A DNA stretch of 64,000 nt from Henriciella algicola (lineage in GTDB: Bacteria; Pseudomonadota; Alphaproteobacteria; Caulobacterales; Hyphomonadaceae), in NCBI RefSeq assembly GCF_003576245.1, contig NZ_QWGA01000007.1:584310-648309 (forward strand). The letters are read 5' to 3'. This document shows, one piece after another, positions 54,976 to 62,826 of this stretch; within the stretch, counting starts at the first letter, position 1; the number at the start of each line of letters is the position of its first letter. The translations under genes and the position numbers were made by a program. A model generated the notes under the pieces. That model saw nothing but the letters and a program-made list of their open reading frames with translations, ran no database searches and was not told the DNA's origin.

Positions 54976-55488
54976 TCAACTCGCCTTGGCGAGCTGCTTT
55001 CTGGGAAGCGTGACTTCAACGTGACGGGTCATCATCCCTAGAAGAACTTTGACGCGGTCAACATCCGGAAGTTCGACGATCCATCCAATCCTGTCCTGAA
55101 AGGCACCGGACATGACGCGAATTTCGTCCCCTACGCCGAACGTTGCTTCAAACTCGATAGCTCCATCTTCGCCCGTTTGAGCTTTGAAGCTCTCGACCAA
55201 ATCAGTTGGAATTGCTGCTGGCCTGTTCCCGAAACGAACAATCCTCGACACGCCAACTGTGCTATCGATTGCACGCCATCTCATGCGCTGCATATCCACA
55301 TTCACAAAAACATACCCAGGAAAGATCGGGCGAAGAACACGTCGGGTTTGTCTAGCATGGCGCACCGTGCGCCAAAGCTGAGGGCATGTTGTCTCGAAGC
55401 CCTGCCGGTTTAAATGCGAAACAGCGATGTTTTCTTTACCTGCCAACGTCTGTGCGGCAAACCAAGTGTGCGATGCGTTTACGCTCAT
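54976..55488 (-). CDS. NusG-family antiterminator, RfaH-like paralogue
   Basis: A 170-residue protein with an N-terminal NGN domain (TWFAAQTLAGKENIAVSHLNRQGFETTCPQLWRTVRHARQTR and RPIFPGYVFVNVDMQRMRWRAIDSTVGVSRIVRFG, abbreviated here to AAQTLAGKENIAVSHLNRQ and FPGYVFVNVDMQRMRW) and a C-terminal KOW domain (FGVGDEIRVMSGAFQDRIG). It is shorter and more divergent than housekeeping NusG and heads a polysaccharide operon, which matches RfaH/LoaP-type operon-specific antiterminators. It should help RNA polymerase read through the long sugar operon; an ops-like element could not be identified by eye. A 279-base gap separates it from the divergent phosphatase gene. Confidence 0.85.
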   Translation of the reverse strand: MSVNASHTWFAAQTLAGKENIAVSHLNRQGFETTCPQLWRTVRHARQTRRVLRPIFPGYVFVNVDMQRMRWRAIDSTVGVSRIVRFGNRPAAIPTDLVESFKAQTGEDGAIEFEATFGVGDEIRVMSGAFQDRIGWIVELPDVDRVKVLLGMMTRHVEVTLPRKQLAKAS

Positions 55489-55767
55489 GTTGCCTCCTCA
55501 AGACTGAAGCCCTTGATCAACTGCAGGTGTACTAAGCACAACACACCCGAACGCCGCCATCAACCGAATTTAAGAAAACGTTTACCGATTTTTCTTGACT
55601 GCACGATGACTAGTCAGATGCCACGCAAGAATGATGCCTCTTGATTCGCGGGCGAAGATGCAATCGGCTTGTTGTGCTAGCATAAAGCATGTGAGACGTA
55701 ATCTGCTCACCCGCTGCAGGAGCCGACGAGTTTGTCTAGCTGAAGCAATGCGAGCGAGATCAATATT

Positions 55768-56553
55768 ATGTTCCGTCTGTTTTCCAGGCCCGGTAAATCA
55801 ACTAGCGAGCCTAAGGCGGCGTCCACGCCCCCCGGAAAGCGCGCGTACGCAATCGGAGATATACACGGCCGACTTGATCTTCTTGAACAATTATTGGCGC
55901 GCATCGAAGAAGATCTCTCAAAACGTCCGCCTAAGCAAACCCATCTCGTTTTCTTGGGGGACCTCATAGATCGCGGGCCGCAGTCAAAAGGCGTCATCGA
56001 ATTGCTGATCGACTATCGGCCCGCTGATTTGAAGTGTCATTTCCTCATGGGAAATCACGAGGACGCGCTTCTTCGCGCCCTCAAAGGCGAGCGCAAACAA
56101 CTCCGTGAATGGTTGCATCATGGCGGCGACACGACCGCAGAAAGCTATGGAGTGGATATCGCTTATGTCCAAACACTTGGCGAAGAGGCACTTGAACATG
56201 CCCTGCTCTCAGCCATACCCAACAGCCATATTCGCTTCTTGAGCGGATTTCTCGATAGTGTTGAGTTTGGTGACTACCTTTTGGTGCACGCGGGCATACG
56301 GCCGGGGCTATCAATCGCCGAACAAAGCTCGACCGATATGCGCTGGATCAGACGAGAGTTTCTCGACAGCGAGGCCGATCATGGCAAGGTTATAGTCCAC
56401 GGACATACTGTCGAAGACGAGATAACGCATCGGCCAAACAGGATCGGGCTGGATACCGGCGCTTACAAAACGGGCGTTCTGAGCGCTGTACGCCTAGAGG
56501 ACGAGGTCGTTGAGACCATTCAGGTGCGCGAAAAGTGTGCAACTCCGACCTGA
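55768..56553 (+). CDS. PP1-like metallophosphoesterase (serine/threonine phosphatase family)
   Basis: A 261-residue PPP-family phosphatase. The metal-binding signature is complete: GDIHG (30-34), FLGDLIDRGPQS (63-74), MGNHED (94-99), VHAG in YLLVHAGIRPG, and HGHT in VIVHGHTVED. It would remove phosphate from proteins or from Ap4A-like nucleotides; prokaryotic members of this type have been found with either activity. The first 22 residues are polar and not conserved. It is transcribed away from the NusG-like gene. A role in adjusting the polysaccharide machinery is possible but not shown. Confidence 0.9.
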   Translation: MFRLFSRPGKSTSEPKAASTPPGKRAYAIGDIHGRLDLLEQLLARIEEDLSKRPPKQTHLVFLGDLIDRGPQSKGVIELLIDYRPADLKCHFLMGNHEDALLRALKGERKQLREWLHHGGDTTAESYGVDIAYVQTLGEEALEHALLSAIPNSHIRFLSGFLDSVEFGDYLLVHAGIRPGLSIAEQSSTDMRWIRREFLDSEADHGKVIVHGHTVEDEITHRPNRIGLDTGAYKTGVLSAVRLEDEVVETIQVREKCATPT

Positions 56554-56651
56554 ATTCGGCATTTATTACTCAATTATGAATATTTGCGATCACATATATA
56601 CAATCTAAGGCTTCTTTGGTAAAAGGAAGCTGGGACAAAGGAGCTAGAAAC

Positions 56652-57170
56652 ATGCGCCTCACTAAATTTATTGCAGTTCTGGCCGCGTCGGCTGGGGCAT
56701 TGACCTTCGCTCAAACCGCTGTTGCGCAGGACGAAGCTGGGTCTGGATCCACGCCAGATCTGCAGGGTGACGTTGTTGAAGCGACAGGTGACACCGGCTC
56801 TGTCGTGGTCGAACGTCAGGGAAATCTGTATTCCCTTTCAGAAGGCGATGATCTGTTCGAAGGCGACATCGTTCAGACCACGAGCGGCGGCACTACCACG
56901 CTGGAATTCACGGCCGCAAACGGAACGCCTTGTAGCGTGACACTCGAGCCGCTGGAGATTTTCACAGTTAGTGCCGCCTCCTGTTCCTCTTCACCAGTTG
57001 CAATGACGTCGACGCAGATTGCGGCACTTGAAGGCACGGCTGTCGCAGGTACCGCAGGAAGCGGCGTTGGCGCTGCAGTGTTCGGTATCCCGGCAGGGCT
57101 GGCTGCTATCGGTGGCGTCGCTGCTGCGACGGGCGGCGACGATGATGGAACCCCGGCAAGCCCAGGCTGA
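56652..57170 (+). CDS. Secreted FecR-domain-like protein of unknown function
   Basis: A 172-residue exported protein. A Sec signal peptide ends AVA|Q at about residue 25. Residues about 38-107 (GDVVEATGDTGSVVVERQGNLYSL, GDDLFEGDIVQTTSGGTTTLEF) resemble a FecR-type beta domain. Two cysteines (94 and 111) could form a disulfide in the periplasm. The C-terminal region about 115-162 is alanine/glycine rich with a hydrophobic GxxxG pattern (GVGAAVFGIPAGLAAIGGVAAATGG) and may insert in a membrane, ending in an acidic tail. A strong ribosome site AAAGGAGC lies before the start. Monocistronic, with a terminator after it. Function unknown. Confidence 0.75.
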   Translation: MRLTKFIAVLAASAGALTFAQTAVAQDEAGSGSTPDLQGDVVEATGDTGSVVVERQGNLYSLSEGDDLFEGDIVQTTSGGTTTLEFTAANGTPCSVTLEPLEIFTVSAASCSSSPVAMTSTQIAALEGTAVAGTAGSGVGAAVFGIPAGLAAIGGVAAATGGDDDGTPASPG

Positions 57171-57192
57171 AGCCCACTCTCTATTGATCTCG

Positions 57193-57224
57193 AAAAAGGC
57201 GTGCCACTTCGGCACGCCTTTTTT
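57193..57224 (+). terminator. Rho-independent terminator after the FecR-like gene
   Basis: AAAAAGGCGTGCC / GGCACGCCTTTTT with loop ACTTC, followed by more T. It lies 23 bases after the stop. Confidence 0.9.
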
Positions 57225-57458
57225 CATGCTTTGCTTCCACGTTGCTGAAAATTTCAAGGTGTTTGCGTTAACGAAGACAGGACTACGTAAGTCTGATTTT
57301 TCAGGCTTTTTTGCTTTCCGAATTTACCAATTGTGCCGGTCTGAACCAATAGCTTAACGATTTACGACACCATCGCCTCAAATTCAGTGGCAGTCCTCAA
57401 GCCAGTATTATGGCTGACCTCATAGTCTTCTCATCACCAACTCAAAGAAGTCGGGGTG

Positions 57459-58328
57459 ATGGACATGAAAAGAACACTCGTTTTTCGCTTTTACATGATG
57501 AGCACTTTCTGTGTCTCATCCCTGCTGGCTGGCTGTATGACTGTCGCTCCGCTTGAGCCAGTCAAGAACGCCCCGGCGGAATTTCGCGGAGACAACACAG
57601 TTGCCGTAGAATTCGTCTCCCCGATGCTGGTCGGGGCCAGGTGTGCGCAACGCGGAGCTCATATTTTCGGTGTGCCGCAGCTGAACTCGATGGGTTGCGG
57701 TGATGGACGCATGATCACCATGCCGAACCCCTGCCAGACAATAACGTCTGGCTGGTACGCCCGTCTCCTCTGTCATGAACTTGCGCACGCCAATGGCTGG
57801 AGCCGTACCCATGAGGGCGGCAGCTACCTACCTGATGACATGTCCGGTATCGGTGCACAGACTGCTTCGGCAGACAGGCCAGCATCCAAGCTCAGTAACC
57901 TCACGCCTGCAAGCCAATCTCCGCAAGCCATTGCGGCAGCAGAAGCGCGACGCGAGGAAGCGGTACTGGCTGACCAGGACGCCGCAGCTCCAGCACCCGA
58001 GGTGATGCAAGCGTCCTTCGAGCCTCAAGCTGAAGAAGCCGAAGCGAAGGACGCTCCCCTGCAAATGGAGTTTTCCTCGCACGTAAAACTGGCTAGCTTC
58101 TCTGAAGAAGTATCGCCTGCCATCGCGTCAAACACCACGGCGACCTCACGGTTCAATATCGGCCTCCGCCCAAGAACCGAAACGGCTCCAGAGGTGTCCG
58201 AAACAGTGCCAAGCTTTACCCTCGCGGATCCCAAAAAACTTGACCTGCCTAGAATAGAGCCCAGTGCCTCGAGCCTCAACTTTCAGCCGATTGAGATCAG
58301 CATGCAGATTAGCTCCAGCGCCGGCTAG
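57459..58328 (+). CDS. Lipoprotein with a zincin-like HExxH motif, uncharacterised
   Basis: A 289-residue lipoprotein; the lipobox is LLAGC (Cys26). The N-terminal half carries LLCHELAHANGWSRTHEGG with His106-Glu107-x-x-His110 and a further His118 preceded by a glycine at 113, as in metal-dependent peptidases. Four cysteines (about 62, 80, 92 and 105) flank it and could be disulfide-bonded. From about residue 130 the sequence is low complexity, Ala/Glu/Pro/Ser-rich, probably a flexible linker. It is not recognised as a named family. The start is ATG at 57459 (GTG at 57456 and ATG at 57465 also in frame). A terminator follows the stop. It is transcribed in the same direction as the FecR-like gene. 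Confidence 0.72.
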   Translation: MDMKRTLVFRFYMMSTFCVSSLLAGCMTVAPLEPVKNAPAEFRGDNTVAVEFVSPMLVGARCAQRGAHIFGVPQLNSMGCGDGRMITMPNPCQTITSGWYARLLCHELAHANGWSRTHEGGSYLPDDMSGIGAQTASADRPASKLSNLTPASQSPQAIAAAEARREEAVLADQDAAAPAPEVMQASFEPQAEEAEAKDAPLQMEFSSHVKLASFSEEVSPAIASNTTATSRFNIGLRPRTETAPEVSETVPSFTLADPKKLDLPRIEPSASSLNFQPIEISMQISSSAG

Positions 58329-58345
58329 AAGGCCTTTCCCACAAT

Positions 58346-58382
58346 GTGAGAGGCGGGAGCGTAATTCGCTCCCGCCTCTCAC
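58346..58382. terminator. Perfect 16-base hairpin, probably a bidirectional terminator
   Basis: GTGAGAGGCGGGAGCG (58346-58361) pairs without mismatch with CGCTCCCGCCTCTCAC (58367-58382) around TAATT. It lies 18 bases after the lipoprotein stop and 9 bases before the stop of a small minus-strand frame. No strong T-run follows. Confidence 0.75.
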
Positions 58383-58390
58383 TATTTGCT

Positions 58391-58513
58391 TCACAAAAGC
58401 TCAGCCGCGTTCACTTCCAGCGCATCGATCTTGCGAGCAGCCTTTTGCTGCCACAAGTGGCCGGTCAGAAGTGTTTCCACCCGGCGTGTTCTCGATAAAT
58501 TCTTAGACGCCAT
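58391..58513 (-). CDS. Candidate small protein (40 residues)
   Basis: A minus-strand frame from ATG at 58513 to TGA at 58391 encodes 40 residues, beginning MASKNLSRTRRVETLLTG and continuing HLWQQKAARKIDALEVN before ending AELL. The composition (basic N-terminal part, amphipathic leucine/alanine helix) looks protein-like rather than random. The stop lies just beside a perfect hairpin shared with the convergent lipoprotein gene, as expected for a real transcription unit. The ribosome site is weak (GAAGG directly at the ATG). Not recognised as any family; it could be chance. Confidence 0.35.
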   Translation of the reverse strand: MASKNLSRTRRVETLLTGHLWQQKAARKIDALEVNAAELL

Positions 58514-58723
58514 CCTTCAGCTTAGGCTAAGGTAGCGGGCCATCTCTGCGTGCCACACTATTCTGGCGCACCAACATTGGCTTTTGGTGCTGCCCGCCGA
58601 CTAGGTCTCATTGCTCCTAAAGGGGCCCGTCAAATGTCTTGATACGGTGTAATTTCACCGAATGCTCCTACCTAGTGGAGACAGCCTTAGAATTGGCTAC
58701 AAAACCACTCTCAAGACGAATTC

Positions 58724-59461
58724 ATGCCCCGTTCTATTCCCAATGCGACACCTGCTCAAATTGATGGTGCCCGCTACCCTAGGCAACCGGCGTATGCGGC
58801 TGCGGATAAGTTCCCTGACGCCCTCACCGCGATGCCACATCTCGGTGACCGTGCACTTGAAGGCTCTCTCGCCGAGCTCGGCTTAGAACCCACCTCGCCT
58901 AATGCGGCCTCTATAACATCCCGTATCCAGGACATTTTGGACGAAGTCATCACGGATACGATCCAAGTCCGAGAGATTACTCCAAGCCGCGCAACTCGGC
59001 GGGAAGAGCTCGGTCGATGGCTCTGGAACCGATCAGAACCATCGCCTCTATCATTCGCCAGTGAAAGCGAACTCGCCGACAGGCTGATATTGAGGGGCGC
59101 CATTCCGATGCGCGGCACGCTCAATCCATTCGAGATCGGTGACTACGACCCCGCTGACGTGCGAGCTGCAGCCGCTGATCTCCATACTGAGCTCAGCGGA
59201 AAGAAAGGCGCTGATGCTCGATTGGATGCACAGCACTTGGTGACGAGATTGGTCGAGCTTTTCGAAGACGTGACCGGAGAGATAGCTACACATTCGACAG
59301 GCACCGATAGCTGGCACCACAATAAGAAATCCGTCCCCCAATCCAAGGCAGGACAATTCATTCTGGCCGTCCGGGATGCCTCAAAGCTGGGAATTCCCGA
59401 TCACACACTCTCAACTGCCTTGGCGACGTACATACGCAAGCGAAATAGAGACCCCGCCTGA
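58724..59461 (+). CDS. Hypothetical protein in a phage-derived module
   Basis: A 245-residue soluble protein with no recognised domain. The sequence is polar and helical (RIQDILDEVITDTIQVREI, DARLDAQHLVTRLVELFEDV), with a basic C terminus (ATYIRKRNRDPA). No signal peptide. Codon use is less biased than in neighbouring housekeeping genes. It lies 87 bases before the methyltransferase gene and probably belongs to the same transferred unit, perhaps as a phage accessory protein. Function unknown. Confidence 0.55.
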   Translation: MPRSIPNATPAQIDGARYPRQPAYAAADKFPDALTAMPHLGDRALEGSLAELGLEPTSPNAASITSRIQDILDEVITDTIQVREITPSRATRREELGRWLWNRSEPSPLSFASESELADRLILRGAIPMRGTLNPFEIGDYDPADVRAAAADLHTELSGKKGADARLDAQHLVTRLVELFEDVTGEIATHSTGTDSWHHNKKSVPQSKAGQFILAVRDASKLGIPDHTLSTALATYIRKRNRDPA

Positions 59462-59548
59462 AACCGGAGAGTTCAGTACATATTTTCCGAAGGCCTCCAA
59501 CACCCACTTCCGCTGGGCTGCCTCTTTCATTTTTGAAGGAGGCAATTC

Positions 59549-60865
59549 ATGCCAAACAATCAAAAGGTGCAACGCTTAGGCCGCAGACAGGTCGATCTTG
59601 TCGATATCGATAAGCTGAAGCCCTCAAAGCGGAATGCAAGAACTCACTCCGCAAAGCAAATCGAACAGATTGCGCGCAGCCTGAACAAGTTCGGATGGAC
59701 CAATCCCATCCTCATTGATGAGGATGCCACCATCATAGCAGGTCACGGCCGTTGGCAGGCAGCAAAGCTGCTCGGCATCGCCAGTGTCCCTGTTTTGGCG
59801 ATTAAGCATCTTAGCGATAAGGACAAACGGCTCTATGCAATCGCCGACAACAAACTTGCTGAAAACGCTGGATGGGACGACGCTATTCTGAAGCTTGAGC
59901 TTGGCGAATTAGCGGACCTCGATATCGACCTCACCATTACCGGGTTCAGCAATGCTGACCTCGACATCATCCTAATTGATGACTCGGCCTCAGTTGCTGA
60001 AGAGGCCCCACCTCCGCCAGCTGGCCTGGCCATTACAAAACTCGGCGACCTATGGAATGTCGGCGAGCATCGATTGCTCTGCGGCAACGCTCTTGATCCA
60101 GCAAGCTATGATAAACTTTTGCAAGGCGAAAAGGCCGACGCGGTGTTCACCGACCCGCCCTACAACGTTCCGATTGCTGGTCATGTCGGCGGCTCCGGCA
60201 AGGTGAAGCACCGCGAATTCGCCATGGCCTCAGGTGAGATGAGCGAGGAGGCCTTTCGCGGCTTCCTCAAAACTCTCTGCGAGCGCCTCAAAGATCACAC
60301 AACCGATAGTGCTATCGTATTCATCTGCATGGATTGGCGCCACGGCGCTGACCTCGACGCCGCTGGGCGTAGCGTGTTCGAAGAACTTAAAAACCTCATC
60401 GTCTGGGATAAGGGCGTCGGCGGAATGGGGTCACTCTACCGCTCCCAGCATGAGCTAATCTATGTGTTCAAAGCAGGTCCCGGCAAACATACCAATAATG
60501 TTGAACTGGGCAGGCATGGGCGAAATCGCACTAATGTCTGGGCCTATGCCGGAGTACAATCTCGGCGAAAGCAGCTTCTCCTTCACCCGACCGTCAAACC
60601 AGTCAGACTTGTCGTCGATGCACTGATGGATGTTACCCACCGAGGCGATCGCGTTCTGGACCCGTTTCTCGGCTCCGGCACTACCCTGCTTGCTGTTCAA
60701 GAAGCGCACCGCCGAGCGCGAGGAATCGAACTTGATCCGCTCTATGTCGATGTGGCGATCCGCAGGCTGCGCGATAAAGCCGGGCTGGATGCGGTACTAA
60801 GCGAGACCGGCGAGACGTTCAGCGACCTCGAAGCCAAAGTCGCAGGAGGCGAAAATGAGCGCTGA
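59549..60865 (+). CDS. ParB-like/DNA methyltransferase fusion protein
   Basis: A 438-residue phage-type DNA methyltransferase. The N-terminal ParB/sulfiredoxin-like domain spans about 12-110 (IDKLKPSKRNARTHSAKQIEQIARSLNKFGWTNPILI..IIAGHGRWQAAKLLG; key parts are KPSKRNARTH and GHGRWQAAK). The methylase has the catalytic motif DPPYNVP near residue 202 and the SAM-binding motif FLGSGTT near 373. The order DPPY before FxGxG places it in the beta class, methylating adenine N6 or cytosine N4. GAAGGAGG precedes the start. No restriction endonuclease is encoded nearby, so it probably protects phage or module DNA. The stop overlaps the start of the DUF5681 gene by 11 bases. Confidence 0.93.
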   Translation: MPNNQKVQRLGRRQVDLVDIDKLKPSKRNARTHSAKQIEQIARSLNKFGWTNPILIDEDATIIAGHGRWQAAKLLGIASVPVLAIKHLSDKDKRLYAIADNKLAENAGWDDAILKLELGELADLDIDLTITGFSNADLDIILIDDSASVAEEAPPPPAGLAITKLGDLWNVGEHRLLCGNALDPASYDKLLQGEKADAVFTDPPYNVPIAGHVGGSGKVKHREFAMASGEMSEEAFRGFLKTLCERLKDHTTDSAIVFICMDWRHGADLDAAGRSVFEELKNLIVWDKGVGGMGSLYRSQHELIYVFKAGPGKHTNNVELGRHGRNRTNVWAYAGVQSRRKQLLLHPTVKPVRLVVDALMDVTHRGDRVLDPFLGSGTTLLAVQEAHRRARGIELDPLYVDVAIRRLRDKAGLDAVLSETGETFSDLEAKVAGGENER

Positions 60866-61256
60866 TGCCGAGAAGGATTACCAAATCGGCTACGGTAAAC
60901 CGCCGAAAACCACCCAGTTCAAAAAGGGGCAGTCCGGCAACCCGAAAGGGCGAACAAAGGGGTCGAAAAACTTTCGAACAGCGCTCACTGATGAGTTGTC
61001 TCAAATTGTACAATTCACGGAAGATGGCCAGCGGAAGTCGGCGACGAAGCGTCAAGTCATGCTTCGCAATCTCACCAACAAAGCCGCCAAGGGCGACCCG
61101 CGATCGATCGAGCAAGTGCTCAAACAACTGCAGCAAATGCTTCCAGAAACCCGTGAGCCTAAAGAAGAAAAGCTTTCGCCCGATCAACAAAATCTGTTGG
61201 ACGATTTCGTGCGTCGCAAGGTCAAAAAGCTCGACGGAGGGGCCGCTGATGAATGA
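60855..61256 (+). CDS. DUF5681 family protein
   Basis: A 133-residue basic protein with the DUF5681 signature YGKPPKTTQFKKGQSGNPKGR followed by a helical part (ATKRQVMLRNLTNKAAKGDPRSIEQVLKQL). Members of this family are mostly encoded next to phage terminases and are candidate small-terminase or DNA-packaging accessory proteins. Here it overlaps the methyltransferase gene (11 bases) and the terminase gene (8 bases), a tight translationally coupled trio. A DNA-binding role is an inference from the many Lys/Arg residues and the position. Confidence 0.88.
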   Translation: MSADAEKDYQIGYGKPPKTTQFKKGQSGNPKGRTKGSKNFRTALTDELSQIVQFTEDGQRKSATKRQVMLRNLTNKAAKGDPRSIEQVLKQLQQMLPETREPKEEKLSPDQQNLLDDFVRRKVKKLDGGAADE

Positions 61257-62715
61257 GGTGGCAGCTTATCGCCAGCTGCTGCGATCCGAATTCAGCTACT
61301 TCGTGCGGGCCGCATTCAATGCCATGCATCCGGCTACACCCTACGCGCACAACTGGCACATTGATGCACTCGCATACGAGCTTGGTCGCGTAGCAGCTGG
61401 CGAGGAGAGAAGGCTCCTCGTCAACATGCCGCCGCGTGCGCTTAAGTCGTTTTCGGTTTCAGTCGCATGGACTGCCTGGCTGCTTGGCAAGGACCCAGCT
61501 AAGGAGATCATGGTCATCTCGTATGGTGACGAAGTTGCGGGCAAGCTTGCGCGCGAAACCCGCGAACTCATTGAAAGCGATTTCTATCGTGCAATCTTCG
61601 CGAAAACACGCCTGAGACGCTCGGCGGCGACAGATCTTGAAACAACACGCAGCGGCGGCCGGTACGCGGCTACAAATGGCGGGGTAATAATTGGCCGCGG
61701 CAGTGATTTCATTATCCTCGATGACCCCCAAAAGCCTGAAGACGCTAAATCAAGGACCAGGCGAGAGAGCACAATCGATTGGTTCGGCAGCACGATGAGC
61801 ACGCGCTTGAACAACCCTACAACTGGCGCGGTCATCGTTGTGCAGCAGCGTCTTCACGAGACTGACCTTTCCGGGCATCTTTTGACGAATGGGGGTTGGC
61901 TCCAGCTCTCCTTTCCGGCGGTTGCGGTTCAGTCCCAAAAATTTCAGCTGAGCTTGGGAGAGACTTACAACTGGGCCGCTGGCGAGCCCCTACATGAGGA
62001 CAGACTACCTATCAGTCTGCTAGAGCAAAAGCGCCGGGAGATGGGGACTGCGAACTTCGAAGCCCAATACCAGCAATGCCCCGTGCCTGCGACAGGTAAC
62101 CTCATCAGGCCCGGCTGGTTCAGATCCTACGAGGAAGCGCCTGACGTGCCCGAATACTCGCAGATTGTTCAATCGTGGGACCTTGCTGTGGGAGCAACAG
62201 GCAACTACTGCGCTTGCGTCACTGCGCTCATTTATGGCAACTCAGTCCTCATTCTCGATGTCTTTCGCGAGAAGCTGTCCTTTCCGGACCAGAAGCGCGC
62301 TGTCATCCGCTTGGCGAAGAAGTTCAAGGCCAATACTATCCTCGTCGAAAAGGCCGCTACCGGGACGCCGCTTATTGATGAGCTCCGCGACGACGGTGGT
62401 GGATACATCCCCTCTCCCATCGGCATCACCCCCAAGGGTTCCAAAGAACAGCGTGCTGCACTGGTGAGCCCTCGTATCGAAGCGGGGGACATATTCCTAC
62501 CTGCCCAAGCTCCTTGGCGCGACGCGTTCGTTCACGAAGTCATAGCGTTCCCAGCCGGCACCCACGATGACCAAGTCGACGCGCTTGTGCAGCTGCTAGG
62601 CTGGAAAGAGCGTGATGCCTATCCTGCCGGTGGCGTGGAGTCCTTCGACTCCGACGCTTATGACAATCTCGATTACGCCTTTTCGGAGGCGAAGTTTATG
62701 GAAGACGAGTTCTAA
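61249..62715 (+). CDS. Phage terminase large subunit
   Basis: A 488-residue packaging motor and nuclease. The ATPase has a deviant Walker A at about 60-68 (MPPRALKSF) and Walker B at about 153-160 (FIILDDPQ), with the coupling region VIVVQQRLHETDLSGHLL. The RNase-H-like nuclease has QSWDLAVG, ILVEKAATGTPLID and a final acidic site GTHDDQVDALVQ. The start ATG at 61249 overlaps the DUF5681 gene; a longer same-frame open reading extends back to 60865 but there it is the shadow of that gene. GGAGG precedes the start. No portal, capsid, protease, tail or lysis gene follows; gmd begins 112 bases later. Confidence 0.93.
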   Translation: MNEVAAYRQLLRSEFSYFVRAAFNAMHPATPYAHNWHIDALAYELGRVAAGEERRLLVNMPPRALKSFSVSVAWTAWLLGKDPAKEIMVISYGDEVAGKLARETRELIESDFYRAIFAKTRLRRSAATDLETTRSGGRYAATNGGVIIGRGSDFIILDDPQKPEDAKSRTRRESTIDWFGSTMSTRLNNPTTGAVIVVQQRLHETDLSGHLLTNGGWLQLSFPAVAVQSQKFQLSLGETYNWAAGEPLHEDRLPISLLEQKRREMGTANFEAQYQQCPVPATGNLIRPGWFRSYEEAPDVPEYSQIVQSWDLAVGATGNYCACVTALIYGNSVLILDVFREKLSFPDQKRAVIRLAKKFKANTILVEKAATGTPLIDELRDDGGGYIPSPIGITPKGSKEQRAALVSPRIEAGDIFLPAQAPWRDAFVHEVIAFPAGTHDDQVDALVQLLGWKERDAYPAGGVESFDSDAYDNLDYAFSEAKFMEDEF

Positions 62716-62826
62716 TCCGTTTTAAAATTCATCACTGTATTTAAGGCGGTCGATTCAATTCACGATCCTGTTGCGCAAAATGAACGGACCTGTCAGCGTG
62801 GCGATGTTAGTTACGGGACTGTTTCA

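Noticed and set aside
60865..61248. Longer terminase reading frame beginning inside the DUF5681 gene
   Set aside because: The extra 128 residues are the other-frame shadow of DUF5681; the terminase family begins at the ATG at 61249 with a good ribosome site.
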